In this document: positions 52,167 through 61,879 of the stretch, piece after piece
Layout of the letters: each line of letters opens with the position of its first letter
Position numbering within the stretch: position 1 is the first letter of the stretch
Notes under the pieces: generated by a model
What the model was told of the DNA's origin: nothing
Seen by the model: the letters and a program-made list of their open reading frames with translations, nothing else
The model's database searches: none
Program-made: the position numbers and the translations under genes
DNA from: Paenibacillus alvei DSM 29
GTDB taxonomy: Bacteria; Bacillota; Bacilli; Paenibacillales; Paenibacillaceae
Direction: 5' to 3'
Length of the DNA: 64,000 nucleotides
NCBI RefSeq assembly: GCF_000293805.1
Contig: NZ_AMBZ01000001.1
Location: 462,001-526,000 of the forward strand

Positions 52167-54563
52167 TTAATTGCGCAGCGGCTTGCCCTTGGAGAGCATG
52201 TGCTGCATGCGCGCCTGCGTCTTCGGTTCGCCGCACAGGCTTAAGAAAGCTTCACGTTCCAGATCGAGCATGTATTGCTCGCTCACCAAGCTGTTCGCCG
52301 GTACGTTGCCGCCCGCAAGCACATGCGCCAGCTTATTGGCAATCAGCCGGTCATGATCCGAGATATAGCCGCCGAGCTGCATCGTATAGGCTGCCAGTTG
52401 CAGCACAGATTTGCCTGGTTCACCAACGACACGGATGCGCTCCTCTTCTCTCGGCGCATATCCGGCCCGATCCATTTCCAGTACAGCCATCTTCGCCTCA
52501 TGGATACGGCGATCCGGGTTGATAACGACGGAATCGTTAGGTCCCATATAGCCGAGCCGCTTCGTGTCATGTCCGCTCGTCGACACCTTCGCCATGGCAA
52601 TGGTTTCGAAATAGCTGTTCACGTATGATTGCAGGTCTGGATTCGTCTTGCCGACGATCTGGCTTGAGCGCAAGGCCATCTCTTTGCAGCCGCCGCCCCC
52701 TGGAATCAAGCCAACGCCCGTTTCAACTAATCCGAAGTATGTTTCTGCGGAGAAAATGATTTTATCTGCCGGCAGGCACGCTTCTACCCCGCCTCCAAGC
52801 GTCATTTGATGCGGCGCAGCTACGACAGGCTTCTCCAGTCTCTTCAGCGTCAGCATCGCATTCTGGAACTGGCTGATGATGAGATCAATTTCATCCCATT
52901 CCTCTTCCTGAGCCTCCATTAGAAGTAGCATGACATTTGCGCCCACGCAGAAGTGGCGCCCTTCATTTGCAACAACGAGTCCGCGATAATTGCGGCGAAC
53001 TTCCTCCACGCTTTTCAGAATCATCGTCAAAATGTCCGCGCCGATAGCATTGTTCGGCGAATGGAACTCCAGACAAGCTACGCCGTCTCCGATGTCGATC
53101 AAGCTAGCACCCGGATTAGACAGCACGACCTTGTTCTGCTGCTTAAGCTGCTTGAGGGAAATATGCTCCGCTGCCGGCTCCAGCTCAGTCCACGCCCCGC
53201 CATGAACGTAAAATTGTTGTGCCTCACGCTTCTCATAGAAGTGAGTATGTCCCTCAGCAATCCAGGCACTTACCCAATCCGGCAGCACGTCGCCCTCAGC
53301 CTCCATGCGTTTGGCTGCCGGCACCAGGCCGATCGCGTCCCACACTTCGAAAGGCCCGAGCTCCCAATTGAAGCCCCACTTCATCGCATTGTCGATATCG
53401 ACAATCGAATCGGCGATTTCGCCCAGTTTGTGCGCCGAATAGAGCAGCACCGGCTTTAGCGTGTTCCATGCCAGCTCGGAATAACGATCCTTTGTTCCGA
53501 GCAGCGCCTTGATTTTATTCGCTGCACCCTTGGCAGACTTCGATGCTTCCAGGGAGGCGGATGAGATTTTACGTACCGGTTCATATTCCATCGTATCGAA
53601 GCGCAGTGCCTGTATGACCTTCCCAGAATCGGTTTTCACTTTCTTATAGAAGCCTTGGCCCTGCTTTTCGCCGATCCAGCCCAGATCAACCATCCGGTTA
53701 AGAACGTCCGGCGCACTGAATACATCCTTCTCTACTGTCGCTGCCGTTTGATCATGCACATTCGCCGCAACATGCACGAACGTGTCGAGCCCGACCAGAT
53801 CGAGTGTGCGGAAGGTTGCGCTCTTTGGACGGCCAAGTGCAGGTCCAGTGACAGCATCCACTTCCTCTACCGTGTATCCAAGCTCCATCATATTCCGCAA
53901 TGTAATCAGCAGCCCAAATGTGCCGATTCGGTTGGCGATAAAGTTCGGCGTGTCCTTGGCTACAACGACGCCTTTGCCGAGGCGACGCTCGCAGAACTCG
54001 TGCATGTAGGACACGATTTCCGGATCAGTCGTCTCACCTGGAATGATTTCTAGCAGCTTCATATAGCGTGGAGGATTGAAAAAATGAGTTCCTAAAAAGT
54101 GCTTTTTAAATGACTCTCCACACAAAGAAACCATTTCGTTGATGGATATGCCTGACGTATTCGATGTTACGATCGTTCCCGGCTTCCATACTCCCTCGAT
54201 TCGCTTCAGCAAGTCGCGCTTAACGTCCAGTCTCTCGACGACGACTTCAATAATCCAGTCCACGTCTGCAAGCTTCGACAGATCATCTTCCAGATTGCCC
54301 GGTGTAATTCTGCCTGCGAACTCTTCACTATAAAGCGGTGCCGGCTTCGTCTTCTTCAGGCGTGCGATGGCATCCGTAGCTAAGCGATTGCGCACAGCAG
54401 GATGCTCCATTGTGAGCCCTTTTTTGGATTCAGCTTCTGTAAGCTGTTTCGGAACGAGGTCGAGCAAAAGGCAGCGAATGCCTGCGCCCGCCAAGTGAGC
54501 GGCAATAGCCGCACCCATTACGCCAGAGCCGATAACGGCGGCGTTTTGAATCGGTTGAACCAT
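52167..54563 (-). CDS. fadN: 3-hydroxyacyl-CoA dehydrogenase / enoyl-CoA hydratase FadN
   Basis: Bifunctional 798-residue enzyme. N-terminal NAD-binding AAVIGSGVMGAAIAAHLAGAG and FFNPPRYMKLLEIIPG (dehydrogenase), central HCDH C-domain, then a crotonase domain (VACLEFHSPNNAIGADI, VVANEGRHFCVGANV, GLVETGVGLIPGGGGCKEMALR). This order (dehydrogenase first) is that of FadN. The ATG at 54563 has GGGAGG 10 bases upstream. First gene of fadN-fadA-fadE-lcfA-thioesterase. Confidence 0.93.
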   Translation of the reverse strand: MVQPIQNAAVIGSGVMGAAIAAHLAGAGIRCLLLDLVPKQLTEAESKKGLTMEHPAVRNRLATDAIARLKKTKPAPLYSEEFAGRITPGNLEDDLSKLADVDWIIEVVVERLDVKRDLLKRIEGVWKPGTIVTSNTSGISINEMVSLCGESFKKHFLGTHFFNPPRYMKLLEIIPGETTDPEIVSYMHEFCERRLGKGVVVAKDTPNFIANRIGTFGLLITLRNMMELGYTVEEVDAVTGPALGRPKSATFRTLDLVGLDTFVHVAANVHDQTAATVEKDVFSAPDVLNRMVDLGWIGEKQGQGFYKKVKTDSGKVIQALRFDTMEYEPVRKISSASLEASKSAKGAANKIKALLGTKDRYSELAWNTLKPVLLYSAHKLGEIADSIVDIDNAMKWGFNWELGPFEVWDAIGLVPAAKRMEAEGDVLPDWVSAWIAEGHTHFYEKREAQQFYVHGGAWTELEPAAEHISLKQLKQQNKVVLSNPGASLIDIGDGVACLEFHSPNNAIGADILTMILKSVEEVRRNYRGLVVANEGRHFCVGANVMLLLMEAQEEEWDEIDLIISQFQNAMLTLKRLEKPVVAAPHQMTLGGGVEACLPADKIIFSAETYFGLVETGVGLIPGGGGCKEMALRSSQIVGKTNPDLQSYVNSYFETIAMAKVSTSGHDTKRLGYMGPNDSVVINPDRRIHEAKMAVLEMDRAGYAPREEERIRVVGEPGKSVLQLAAYTMQLGGYISDHDRLIANKLAHVLAGGNVPANSLVSEQYMLDLEREAFLSLCGEPKTQARMQHMLSKGKPLRN

Positions 54564-54657
54564 ATGCGAGTTCCCTCCCAATTTGAAATGGTCTGTGTCA
54601 CATGATGAGAACAACAAGAACCATATCGATATGAAATTGTTGGCTGATGACGCTACT

Positions 54658-54791
54658 CTGAGGTGTTCCCTGCTTCAGGAATGTTGGGTGCACTTCGTAA
54701 GATGTTCCCTGCTTCAGGGCTTGTAAGTGTGTGTACTTCGTGAGGTGTGTACTGCTTGAATGGTGTACTTCTGAGATGTGCAATGCTTCAG
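54658..54791. repeat. Degenerate tandem repeat upstream of fadN
   Basis: Four copies of decreasing length (about 40, 43, 32, 19 bases), each starting GAGRTGTNC-like then TGCTTCAG and, in the first three, ending GTRYACTTC. They fill part of the 400-base gap between fadF and fadN; the rest (54792-54967) shows no other signal. Function unknown; the array may lie in the fadN leader. Confidence 0.7.
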
Positions 54792-54967
54792 TTCAGGTCA
54801 CTGCTCTAAGACAGGCACTTATCTGAACTTTGCTTGTCGTTGTGGTTGCAGATTCATAGAAGAAAGGTTTATGGAGTAGTTCATTGATGGTGAAATTAAT
54901 GATATTTTGACCCCTGTTCAAAAAATGTGAAGCTGCTACTTTGATGTCTTTATTACAGGTTGTCTGA

Positions 54968-57139
54968 TTATACTGATATCGGCTGTCTGTCATCCGTCTT
55001 AACCGAACCGAATACGGCTAGTTCAAGGATTTCAGCGATGTCGCGCGTCTGAACGGATTCATCGGCCTCAAGCAGCTTGGTGCCATCCTCCATCATCGTG
55101 AGACAATACGGGCATGCCGATGATATAACGGTCGGCTTCGTGGCCAGTGCCTGTTCGGTGCGCGCTAGATTGACGCGCTTACCTGCGGTCTCTTCCATCC
55201 ACATCATGCCGCCGCCGGCTCCACAGCACATGCCGTTCTCGCGGCTTCGCTCTATCTCAAGCAGGGTAACGCCTCGGATCGCCCGCAGTATATTGCGCGG
55301 CTGCTCGTAAACGCCGTTATAGCGCCCAAGATAGCAGGAGTCGTGATACGTAATTCGTTCGTCCACTTCGTGCTGCGGCACAAGACTTCCCGAACGTATC
55401 AACTCGTCAAGCAACTCACTGTGGTGGAGAACTTCGGCTTCCAGCCCGAACTCGGGATACTCATTTTTTAACGTGTTGTACGTATGAGGACAGGCCGTAA
55501 CAATTCTGCGTACCTTATATTTTTGGAATGTGGCGATGTTTTCCTCGCATAGCTGCTGGAACAAAAACTCATTGCCCATGCGCCGCGGAGTATCGCCCGA
55601 ATTCTTTTCCTCATTGCCGAGTATGGCAAAGTTCACGCCAGCTTCATTCATTAGGCGCACAAGCGCCCTCGTCACCTTCCGGCTGCGATTATCATAAGAG
55701 CCCATGGAACCGACGAACAGCAGAATATCGAACTCTGGATTCTCCTTCACTGTCGGTACATGCAGCACTCCCTCAGGATCGACTTCCTTTACCCATTTCA
55801 CCCGATCACTGCGGCTGATGCCCCACGGATTGCTTTGACGCTCAATGTTCTGCAGCGCCCGCTGTCCGTCATGCGGCATGCTGCCTTGCGTTAGCACCAG
55901 ATAACGGCGCATATCTACGATCTTGTCGACATGCTCATTGCCGACCGGACATTGATCCTCACAGTTGCGGCAAGTCGTGCATGCCCATATTTCAGCTTCG
56001 GACATGACGTCGCCAATAAGCTCTAATTCTTCCGGCGGATGCTGTGCGATTTGCCAAGTGGCAGCCTGTGCCTGCATTGTCGATGCAATGTCGGTCATTC
56101 CCTGTCCCTGCCACTTCCCAAGTTCCGCTCCCTCAGGATTCATTCTGTGCGTGCCCGATGACTTGAATGCAAAAGCAGGGGCCCACGGCGATCGTGATGT
56201 AACGGCCGCCCCTTTCTCTGTCAGGTGATCGCGCAGCTTGACGATCATGTGCATGGGCGACAGCCATTTCCCTGTGCCGGCAGCCGGACATACATTCGTG
56301 CAGCGGCCGCACTCTACGCATGCGTACAGATCCATCAGCTGCTTCTGAGTGAACTCCTCCACTTTGCCCACACCGAACGATTCCGCTTCCTCATTTTCCA
56401 AGTCAAGCTTGCTCAAACGTCCGACCGGCTCTGTGCGCCGAAGCAGTAGATTGACCGGCGCCGACAGCAGATGGAAATGCTTGCTCTGCGGTACGTAAAC
56501 AAGAAATGCAAGCAGAATCACCAAGTGCGCCCACCAGAATGTCATATAGAGCGCCTCGGCCACTCCGTGAGAGATGCCGGTAAATGCCCCTGCAATAAGA
56601 GAAGAAATTGGCGCGTATCCCGATGCGCCTTCTCCTTCGGCTAATCGATGGAATCCCATCGTCAATAAGACAGACAGCATTAGAGAGTAAATGAAGAAGA
56701 CGACAATAGACGGCTTCCATCCACGCTTCAGCCTCCCCAGCTTCTCGCCGTATCTGCGATAGGCGGCATAGCCCATGGCGATGAGCACCAAGGTCACGGT
56801 TGCTTCTTGCAGAAGCTCGAATGCCTCATACCCGGGAATAGGCAGCGGCTTGCCCGACAGTCCTTTATAAATAATATCCAGCGCGCCGACTTGCAAAATG
56901 ATAAATCCATAGAAGATGATAATATGCATCAGACCGCTTTTCTTATCCTTCAGCAGCTTCGTTTGCCCGAACACTTGAGCGGCAAATGCATGCAAATTGT
57001 GCTTCACACGTCCGCTCCAATTCACCGGCTGCCCAAGCTTGACATACATGAATCGGTGATAGACCGCTTTGGCAAACCAATACACGCCGAGTCCCGTGAC
57101 GGCCAAAAACAGGACGAGCTGCACGATCGCTCCCGGCAT
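54968..57139 (-). CDS. fadF: FadF-like iron-sulfur heterodisulfide-reductase-related membrane protein
   Basis: Membrane-bound Fe-S protein of 723 residues. Residues ~1-240 have about five or six membrane helices (nitrate-reductase-gamma-like), then two 4Fe-4S motifs CVECGRCTNVCP and CTTCRNCEDQCPVG, and two CCG domains (TACPHTYNTLK..; MCCGAGGGMMW; CPYCLTMMEDG). It probably passes electrons from the acyl-CoA dehydrogenase/ETF pair to menaquinone. Start at 57139, 9 bases after AAAGGGG. It is divergent from fadR; the FadR box lies between them. Confidence 0.9.
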   Translation of the reverse strand: MPGAIVQLVLFLAVTGLGVYWFAKAVYHRFMYVKLGQPVNWSGRVKHNLHAFAAQVFGQTKLLKDKKSGLMHIIIFYGFIILQVGALDIIYKGLSGKPLPIPGYEAFELLQEATVTLVLIAMGYAAYRRYGEKLGRLKRGWKPSIVVFFIYSLMLSVLLTMGFHRLAEGEGASGYAPISSLIAGAFTGISHGVAEALYMTFWWAHLVILLAFLVYVPQSKHFHLLSAPVNLLLRRTEPVGRLSKLDLENEEAESFGVGKVEEFTQKQLMDLYACVECGRCTNVCPAAGTGKWLSPMHMIVKLRDHLTEKGAAVTSRSPWAPAFAFKSSGTHRMNPEGAELGKWQGQGMTDIASTMQAQAATWQIAQHPPEELELIGDVMSEAEIWACTTCRNCEDQCPVGNEHVDKIVDMRRYLVLTQGSMPHDGQRALQNIERQSNPWGISRSDRVKWVKEVDPEGVLHVPTVKENPEFDILLFVGSMGSYDNRSRKVTRALVRLMNEAGVNFAILGNEEKNSGDTPRRMGNEFLFQQLCEENIATFQKYKVRRIVTACPHTYNTLKNEYPEFGLEAEVLHHSELLDELIRSGSLVPQHEVDERITYHDSCYLGRYNGVYEQPRNILRAIRGVTLLEIERSRENGMCCGAGGGMMWMEETAGKRVNLARTEQALATKPTVISSACPYCLTMMEDGTKLLEADESVQTRDIAEILELAVFGSVKTDDRQPISV

Positions 57140-57265
57140 CGGAACCATCCCCTTTCTCAGTATTGAAAATGAATGAACTACCCATAGGAAGCGTTTACAT
57201 CCCATTAGCATCATGAGCTTATCATGTGCTTATCTACTGCCTAAACCCAGATCGATATCCAATGA

Positions 57266-57295
57266 TTGACAATGATCTCAGTTCTATTTTATGAT
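57266..57295 (+). promoter_or_regulatory. Promoter of fadR-etfB-etfA
   Basis: TTGACA (57266-57271), 18-base spacer, TATGAT (57290-57295). Confidence 0.65.
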
Positions 57296-57307
57296 AGCAG
57301 CAGAAAC

Positions 57308-57325
57308 TGAATGAGCATTCATTCA
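57308..57325. promoter_or_regulatory. FadR operator
   Basis: TGAATGAGCATTCATTCA, one mismatch from the B. subtilis FadR consensus TGAATGANTANTCATTCA. It covers about +6 to +23 of the predicted fadR transcript, a position for direct repression, and may also act on divergent fadF. Confidence 0.82.
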
Positions 57326-57359
57326 TTTGTATTCCATATTCTAGCACCGAGGTGATTCC

Positions 57360-57943
57360 ATGACAAGTCAGAAAAAGAAAAATATTCCCAAATCCTCGAG
57401 GCAGCGGTCAAAGTATTTGCAGAACACGGGTTTCACCGATCACAAGTTTCTAAAATTGCGAAAACAGCTGGGGTCGCTGATGGTACGATCTACCTGTATT
57501 TCAAACGAAAGGAGGATATTCTGATTTCGTTGTTTCGCGAGAAGCTTGGAGAGATGATCGCCAAATTTCACGCAAGCCTCGAAACCACGACCGGAGCCAA
57601 GGATGCGCTGCGCAATGTATGCCAAATCCATTTTACCGTGCTGGAAAACAATCCAGATTTAGCGTTCGTCACGCAAATCGAGCTGAGACAAAGTTCTCTT
57701 GAGCTGCGGAAGGAAATCGGAAAAATTATTAAGCCCTATATTGTACTTATTGAGCGTATTATAAAGCAGGGCATTGAAGAAAAAGTGTTTCGCGACGATC
57801 TTGACGTCAAGCTTACCCGCCTGCTTATTTTCGGTTCCATGGATGAAGTTGTGACGTCATGGCTCATTTCTGGACAGAAGTATTCCCTGGTCGGGCAGCT
57901 TGATGGCACAATAACATTTTTTCTAAAGGGGCTTGAGCCTTAG
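57360..57943 (+). pseudogene. fadR: FadR (TetR-family regulator of beta-oxidation), one-base frameshift near the start
   Basis: From codon ~7 the frame reads YSQILEAAVKVFAEHGF, VSKIAKTAGVADGTIYLYFKRKEDILISLF and later IELRQSSLELRKEI, closely following B. subtilis FadR (YsiA), a repressor released by long-chain acyl-CoA. The frame has no start codon. The ATG at 57360, with GAGGTG 5 bases upstream, is in a different frame; one more A in the A5 run at 57372-57376 would give MTSQKKEKYSQILEAAV. So either the gene is inactivated, or an A was lost in sequencing; the intact remainder favours the latter. About 194 residues when restored. Confidence 0.85.
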
Positions 57944-58175
57944 CTCTCTCCCCTTGATTTTCCGATTGCGCAGCCTGTCTTAGGTTAGACTTTTGTTCTG
58001 CCAAGCCTCGTCTTGGATTCCTTATCGTTTGATCGCCATAAAGGAAATGGACATCGATGTTGTCAATTCCCCTTCTTAGAGCTGCAGTTCTTCCAAATTT
58101 CCTGCATGGCAGTCCACTTGTTCAACAAGTCCGCTTTAGATTACAAGCCAAATAAAGCGAAAGGGGCAATGAACG

Positions 58176-58934
58176 ATGAATATCATCGTATTAGTCAAGC
58201 AGACATTCGATACGGAGGAAAAAATCATCATCGAAGAAGGCAAGATCGCAGAAGACGGAGTCAAATTCGTCCTCAATCCCTATGATGAATATGCGGTCGA
58301 GCAAGCGATCCGCATTCGCGATGACCTTGGAGGCAAGGTTATTGTCGCCTCTGTAGGCCCGGAGCGTGCTTCCGAGGCGCTGCGCACGGCACTCGCCATG
58401 GGCGCTGACGAAGCCATACTGATCAACGACGAGCGAATCGGCAGCGATGAGCATGCCGTAGCGCAAGCTCTGCACGCATTTGTCGGAACGGAATCCTACG
58501 ATCTCGTTCTTGGCGGCAACTTTTCCGTGGACAACGGTTCCGGCCAAGTGGCCGTCAGACTTGCGAAGCTGCTCGGCATTCCGCATGTATCGTCGATTAC
58601 GAATCTGGAGATCGCAGATGGCCGTGCTGTCTGCACTCGGGACGCTGAAGGGGATGCAGAGGTGGTAGAGGTGCCGCTCCCGGCGCTGTTCACCGCTCAA
58701 CAAGGGCTGAATGATCCGCGCTATCCTTCGCTTCAGGGCATTATGAAGGCGAAGAAGAAGCCTTTCCGTGAGCTCACGCTCGATGACTTCGGCGTAAAAG
58801 TCGAAGCTCGCACAGCCCAAACAGAGCTATTCCTTCCTCCGCAGCGTCAAGCAGGCAAGCTGATTTCCGGAGAGCCGGCGGATCAAGTCCAGGAGCTGTT
58901 CCGACTGCTTCGAACGGAAGCTAAGGTCATATAG
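58176..58934 (+). CDS. etfB: Electron transfer flavoprotein beta subunit
   Basis: 252 residues; N-terminal MNIIVLVKQTFDTEEKI, LNPYDEYAVEQAIRI and the AMP/FAD-related GGNFSVDNGSGQVAVRLAKLLGIPHVSSI. With EtfA it accepts electrons from acyl-CoA dehydrogenases. AAAGGGG lies 9 bases upstream of the ATG. The 232-base gap after fadR shows no promoter or terminator that I can name, so cotranscription with fadR is likely. Confidence 0.95.
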   Translation: MNIIVLVKQTFDTEEKIIIEEGKIAEDGVKFVLNPYDEYAVEQAIRIRDDLGGKVIVASVGPERASEALRTALAMGADEAILINDERIGSDEHAVAQALHAFVGTESYDLVLGGNFSVDNGSGQVAVRLAKLLGIPHVSSITNLEIADGRAVCTRDAEGDAEVVEVPLPALFTAQQGLNDPRYPSLQGIMKAKKKPFRELTLDDFGVKVEARTAQTELFLPPQRQAGKLISGEPADQVQELFRLLRTEAKVI

Positions 58935-58990
58935 TTCTGCATCGAATGCAACGAATCCGGTAAGTTCATATTCCAAGGAGGCGTATTGAT

Positions 58991-59971
58991 ATGTCCAGAA
59001 CGATTCTTGTCGTAGCCGAAGCGAAGGGCGGCAATCTTCGCCAAGTGTCCTACGAAGCGATTGGGGCGGCTCGTATAGCTGCAGGCGATGGGGGCTCTGT
59101 AGCCGCTGTGATCATCGGCGCAGATGCAGCCCGCTATTCCAACGACTTGGCAGCCTACGGCGTTGATCATATTTATACTGTTGAGCATACCGCACTCATT
59201 CATTATCATCCGGAAGCTTATTTTGCTGCGCTGCAGGCTGTTGTGCAGGCTGCGAACCCGGACGGCGTGTTTTTCGGCCACACCGCATGGGGCAAGGATC
59301 TGGCACCGCAGTTGGCAGCTTCCCTGCATGGCGGGCAGATTTCCGATGTAATCGCAATCGAAGCAGACAGCAGCGGCAACGTATTATTTACGCGTCCGAT
59401 CTATGCAGGCAAAGCCATGGAAAAGAAGAAGTTCCTAGCCGCACCGTGGATAGTTACCATTCGACCAAACAACATTCAGCCTCCAGCAGCAGAAGCTGGC
59501 CGCACCGTGCCTGTAACAGCTATTGCTTACCCGGAACCGCCGCTTACGGCCATTGTTCGCGAGGTCGTGCAAAATACGGTCGGGAAAATGGATTTGAGCG
59601 AAGCGAAAATCATTATTTCCGGCGGACGGGGCGTTCGCAGCGCCGATGGCTTCAAGCCGCTTGAGGAGCTGGCCTCTCTACTGGGCGGTGCTGTTGGAGC
59701 TTCCCGCGGAGCATGCGATGCAGGTTATTGCGACTACGCCTTGCAAATCGGACAGACGGGCAAAGTCGTCACGCCAGAGCTGTACATCGCCTGCGGCATT
59801 AGCGGTGCCATTCAGCATTTGGCGGGAATGAGCCAATCACGCGTCATTATCGCGATCAACAAGGATCCGGAGGCGCCTATTTTCCAGATTGCCGATTACG
59901 GCATCGTAGGCGACCTGTTCGAAATCGTGCCGCTTCTAACCGAGCAATTCAAGCAGGCGCTGCAAGCTTAA
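58991..59971 (+). CDS. etfA: Electron transfer flavoprotein alpha subunit
   Basis: 326 residues with the FAD-binding C-terminal domain: SGGRGVRSADGFKPLEELASLLGGAVGASRGACDAG, QIGQTGKVVTPELYIACGISGAIQHLAGM and AINKDPEAPIFQIADYGIVGD. GGAGG is 9 bases before the ATG. 56 bases after etfB. Confidence 0.96.
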   Translation: MSRTILVVAEAKGGNLRQVSYEAIGAARIAAGDGGSVAAVIIGADAARYSNDLAAYGVDHIYTVEHTALIHYHPEAYFAALQAVVQAANPDGVFFGHTAWGKDLAPQLAASLHGGQISDVIAIEADSSGNVLFTRPIYAGKAMEKKKFLAAPWIVTIRPNNIQPPAAEAGRTVPVTAIAYPEPPLTAIVREVVQNTVGKMDLSEAKIIISGGRGVRSADGFKPLEELASLLGGAVGASRGACDAGYCDYALQIGQTGKVVTPELYIACGISGAIQHLAGMSQSRVIIAINKDPEAPIFQIADYGIVGDLFEIVPLLTEQFKQALQA

Positions 59972-59987
59972 CATAAAAGCTGTAAGC

Positions 59988-60029
59988 AGGGCATTCCGAT
60001 TGCTTAAGACGATCGGAGTGCTCTTTTTT
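59988..60029 (+). terminator. Terminator after etfA
   Basis: GCATTCCGAT / ATCGGAGTGC stem followed by TCTTTTTT. Confidence 0.82.
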
Positions 60030-60153
60030 ACGCAAAATGCCTGATTAACCATCCCCCAAGCTCCATCTCCATAGAATTTATTCAGTTCCTTCAACTTTAA
60101 CTACCTATATAAATGTGTATATAAACGTCCATCACCGCATGCAGCGAAGATGC

Positions 60154-60187
60154 AAAAAGCCCCAATACCTCATGGTAATCAGGGCTT
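60154..60187 (-). terminator. Terminator of the 107-residue hypothetical gene
   Basis: AAGCCCTGATTACC / GGTATTGGGGCTT stem followed by TTTTTG on the minus strand. Confidence 0.75.
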
Positions 60188-60199
60188 CTACTGACTTAT

Positions 60200-60523
60200 T
60201 TATTTGCGGTCCGGATTTCCGAAGAACATTTCATCTGCCAACGCTGTCTGAACGCGTGATTCTTCCTCGTTCAGCTTGCGGACTAACTCCATTTCAACCT
60301 CGGTCACTTCATCCCCTTGGAAATTGATTTCCGCGATCGAAGCAACAATCTTCACGATAGCTACGGCCACATTATCCGGCGTGTACGCAATGACCTTCTG
60401 TCCTGTCGGAAACACTCGAAAGCCCTGCTTCGTCATTTTGCCTCGCCCGTACTCCAGCAGCTCATTTAGCTCCTGCTCTGTCTTAAATTTGCATACCGAA
60501 TTGAACTCTGTTTGAAATCCCAT
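60200..60523 (-). CDS. Hypothetical protein, 107 aa
   Basis: Soluble 107-residue protein with no signal or membrane segment. It has an alpha/beta look (FKTEQELNELLEYGRGKM..GFRVFPTGQKVIAYTPDNVAVAIVKI) and a helical Glu-rich C-terminus. I do not recognise the family. The ATG at 60523 has GGAG 8 bases upstream, and a terminator follows the stop, so it is probably real. Confidence 0.65.
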   Translation of the reverse strand: MGFQTEFNSVCKFKTEQELNELLEYGRGKMTKQGFRVFPTGQKVIAYTPDNVAVAIVKIVASIAEINFQGDEVTEVEMELVRKLNEEESRVQTALADEMFFGNPDRK

Positions 60524-60590
60524 GTTATCCGCTCCTTTGCCTGTAAAGTTTGAAAATAAAAGTGATTGCACAACCTAATATGCACTACAT

Positions 60591-60645
60591 CCCCCAGAGA
60601 AGACGGAGATAAAGTCAGTCTTAATTCCGGGGGTTTATTATTTCG
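60591..60645. other. Inverted repeat in the 340-base gap upstream of the secreted pair
   Basis: CCCCC...GAAGAC / GTCTT...GGGGG nested arms followed by TTTATTATTTC on the plus strand; terminator-like but no gene reads into it from the left. The rest of the gap (60524-60862) has no promoter that I can assign. Confidence 0.4.
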
Positions 60646-60862
60646 AAAGCCCCCTCCAAAAAGGATATATTTAGACTGCTGATGAGGCAAGACAAAAGTT
60701 AGAACTAGAATATCGGAACAGTCCGCAGCACAACACCTTCTAAGACTAAATAATAGTGATGATGTCACAAATGAGCGGATTGATATTGTTATATATTGTA
60801 GGCGATAGTAGGTGATACACCAGTGGTACACAATGAGAATATGAAACATAGGAGGATTTAGT

Positions 60863-61849
60863 ATGAATTTAAAGAAAGTCATTCTAGCATCCCTGATCGT
60901 ATCTAGTATGTTGGCCACATTGGCCGGCCCAATTCCTGCCGGAGCGAAGGCAGCGCAAGAGAATCAGCAAGAGCAGCAATCCGATAATAAGAAGGTTCCC
61001 ATCGATAAGAAGTTGGCTCCCAAGCTGCAAAAAGCGGTAAATCAATATGCGGGGAAAGAGGTTAAGCTTAAGGATACCGGTGAACATATCAATAACAATG
61101 AGAGTTTGGTCACGGTTCAATCTGCAGATGGAAATTACGGTGTTGGCTTTGATCCCAAAAGAGGAAATATATGGTTTGTTTCCAACAAGACGACAATCGA
61201 CAAAGTCGACAAAAAATTTCAAGACGAAGCTTTAAAAGAGTTAAAGAACGCCTATGCAAAGAAGAAATACGTATTTAACAAAGACGTTACACAGTCACGA
61301 TCCTACGATAATAGCAAGGGCAAATTTGGAGATTATATGTTTTATGAGTTTTCCGGGAAGGATTTTACTGTTTCAGTAAATGCTAATATTTCAGAAGGTT
61401 ATGTCATCCCCGTTGCGAGAATCGATATTGACAAAAAAGAACTTGATCTGAATTTGCTGAAATCGGCAACGGAAGCGATCAAAACGGCGTTCGATCATCA
61501 ATTCGACGTGACGAAGGCGCAGATTGAGCAACGTACGTGGGTGCTTGAGGACGACAAAGTGACGGTTTACATGGAGAAGGGGAAAGCAATCAGCCTGATC
61601 AATAAACAAGGCAATCAGGTCACGACGAACAAAGAGATGACAGAAAAAGAAGCCAAAGAAGCGGTCGCCCCGCTCGCGAAGAAATTATTCAATATCGACA
61701 TTACGGGATATGAAGTGAAATGGGACAGCTTATTTAAAGATTACCGCTTCATCGAAAAAAATGATGTTACGGCGGTGAGAGCGGCATTGGATGCCGAGAA
61801 AAACGTCGTGTATATAAAGTCCGGGAGCAGAGCGGCCGCAGGGAATTAA
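60863..61849 (+). CDS. Secreted protein related to the anti-sigma C-terminal domain (paralogue A)
   Basis: 328 residues. Sec signal peptide MNLKKVILASLIVSSMLA..AGAKA (cleavage ~29), a Gln-rich linker, then APKLQKAVNQYAGKEVKLKD through APLAKKLFNIDITGYEVKWDSLFKDYRF. The whole mature part is colinear with residues 567-856 of the anti-sigma factor at 39.1-41.7 kb and with the next gene. The last third has a PepSY-like look (repeated beta strands, A..A....k.a). GGAGG is 7 bases before the ATG. Function unknown; a free form of a sensor domain is the notable point. Confidence 0.75.
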   Translation: MNLKKVILASLIVSSMLATLAGPIPAGAKAAQENQQEQQSDNKKVPIDKKLAPKLQKAVNQYAGKEVKLKDTGEHINNNESLVTVQSADGNYGVGFDPKRGNIWFVSNKTTIDKVDKKFQDEALKELKNAYAKKKYVFNKDVTQSRSYDNSKGKFGDYMFYEFSGKDFTVSVNANISEGYVIPVARIDIDKKELDLNLLKSATEAIKTAFDHQFDVTKAQIEQRTWVLEDDKVTVYMEKGKAISLINKQGNQVTTNKEMTEKEAKEAVAPLAKKLFNIDITGYEVKWDSLFKDYRFIEKNDVTAVRAALDAEKNVVYIKSGSRAAAGN

Positions 61850-61879
61850 AAACACAAACAGATGCATAGGAGGATGATC

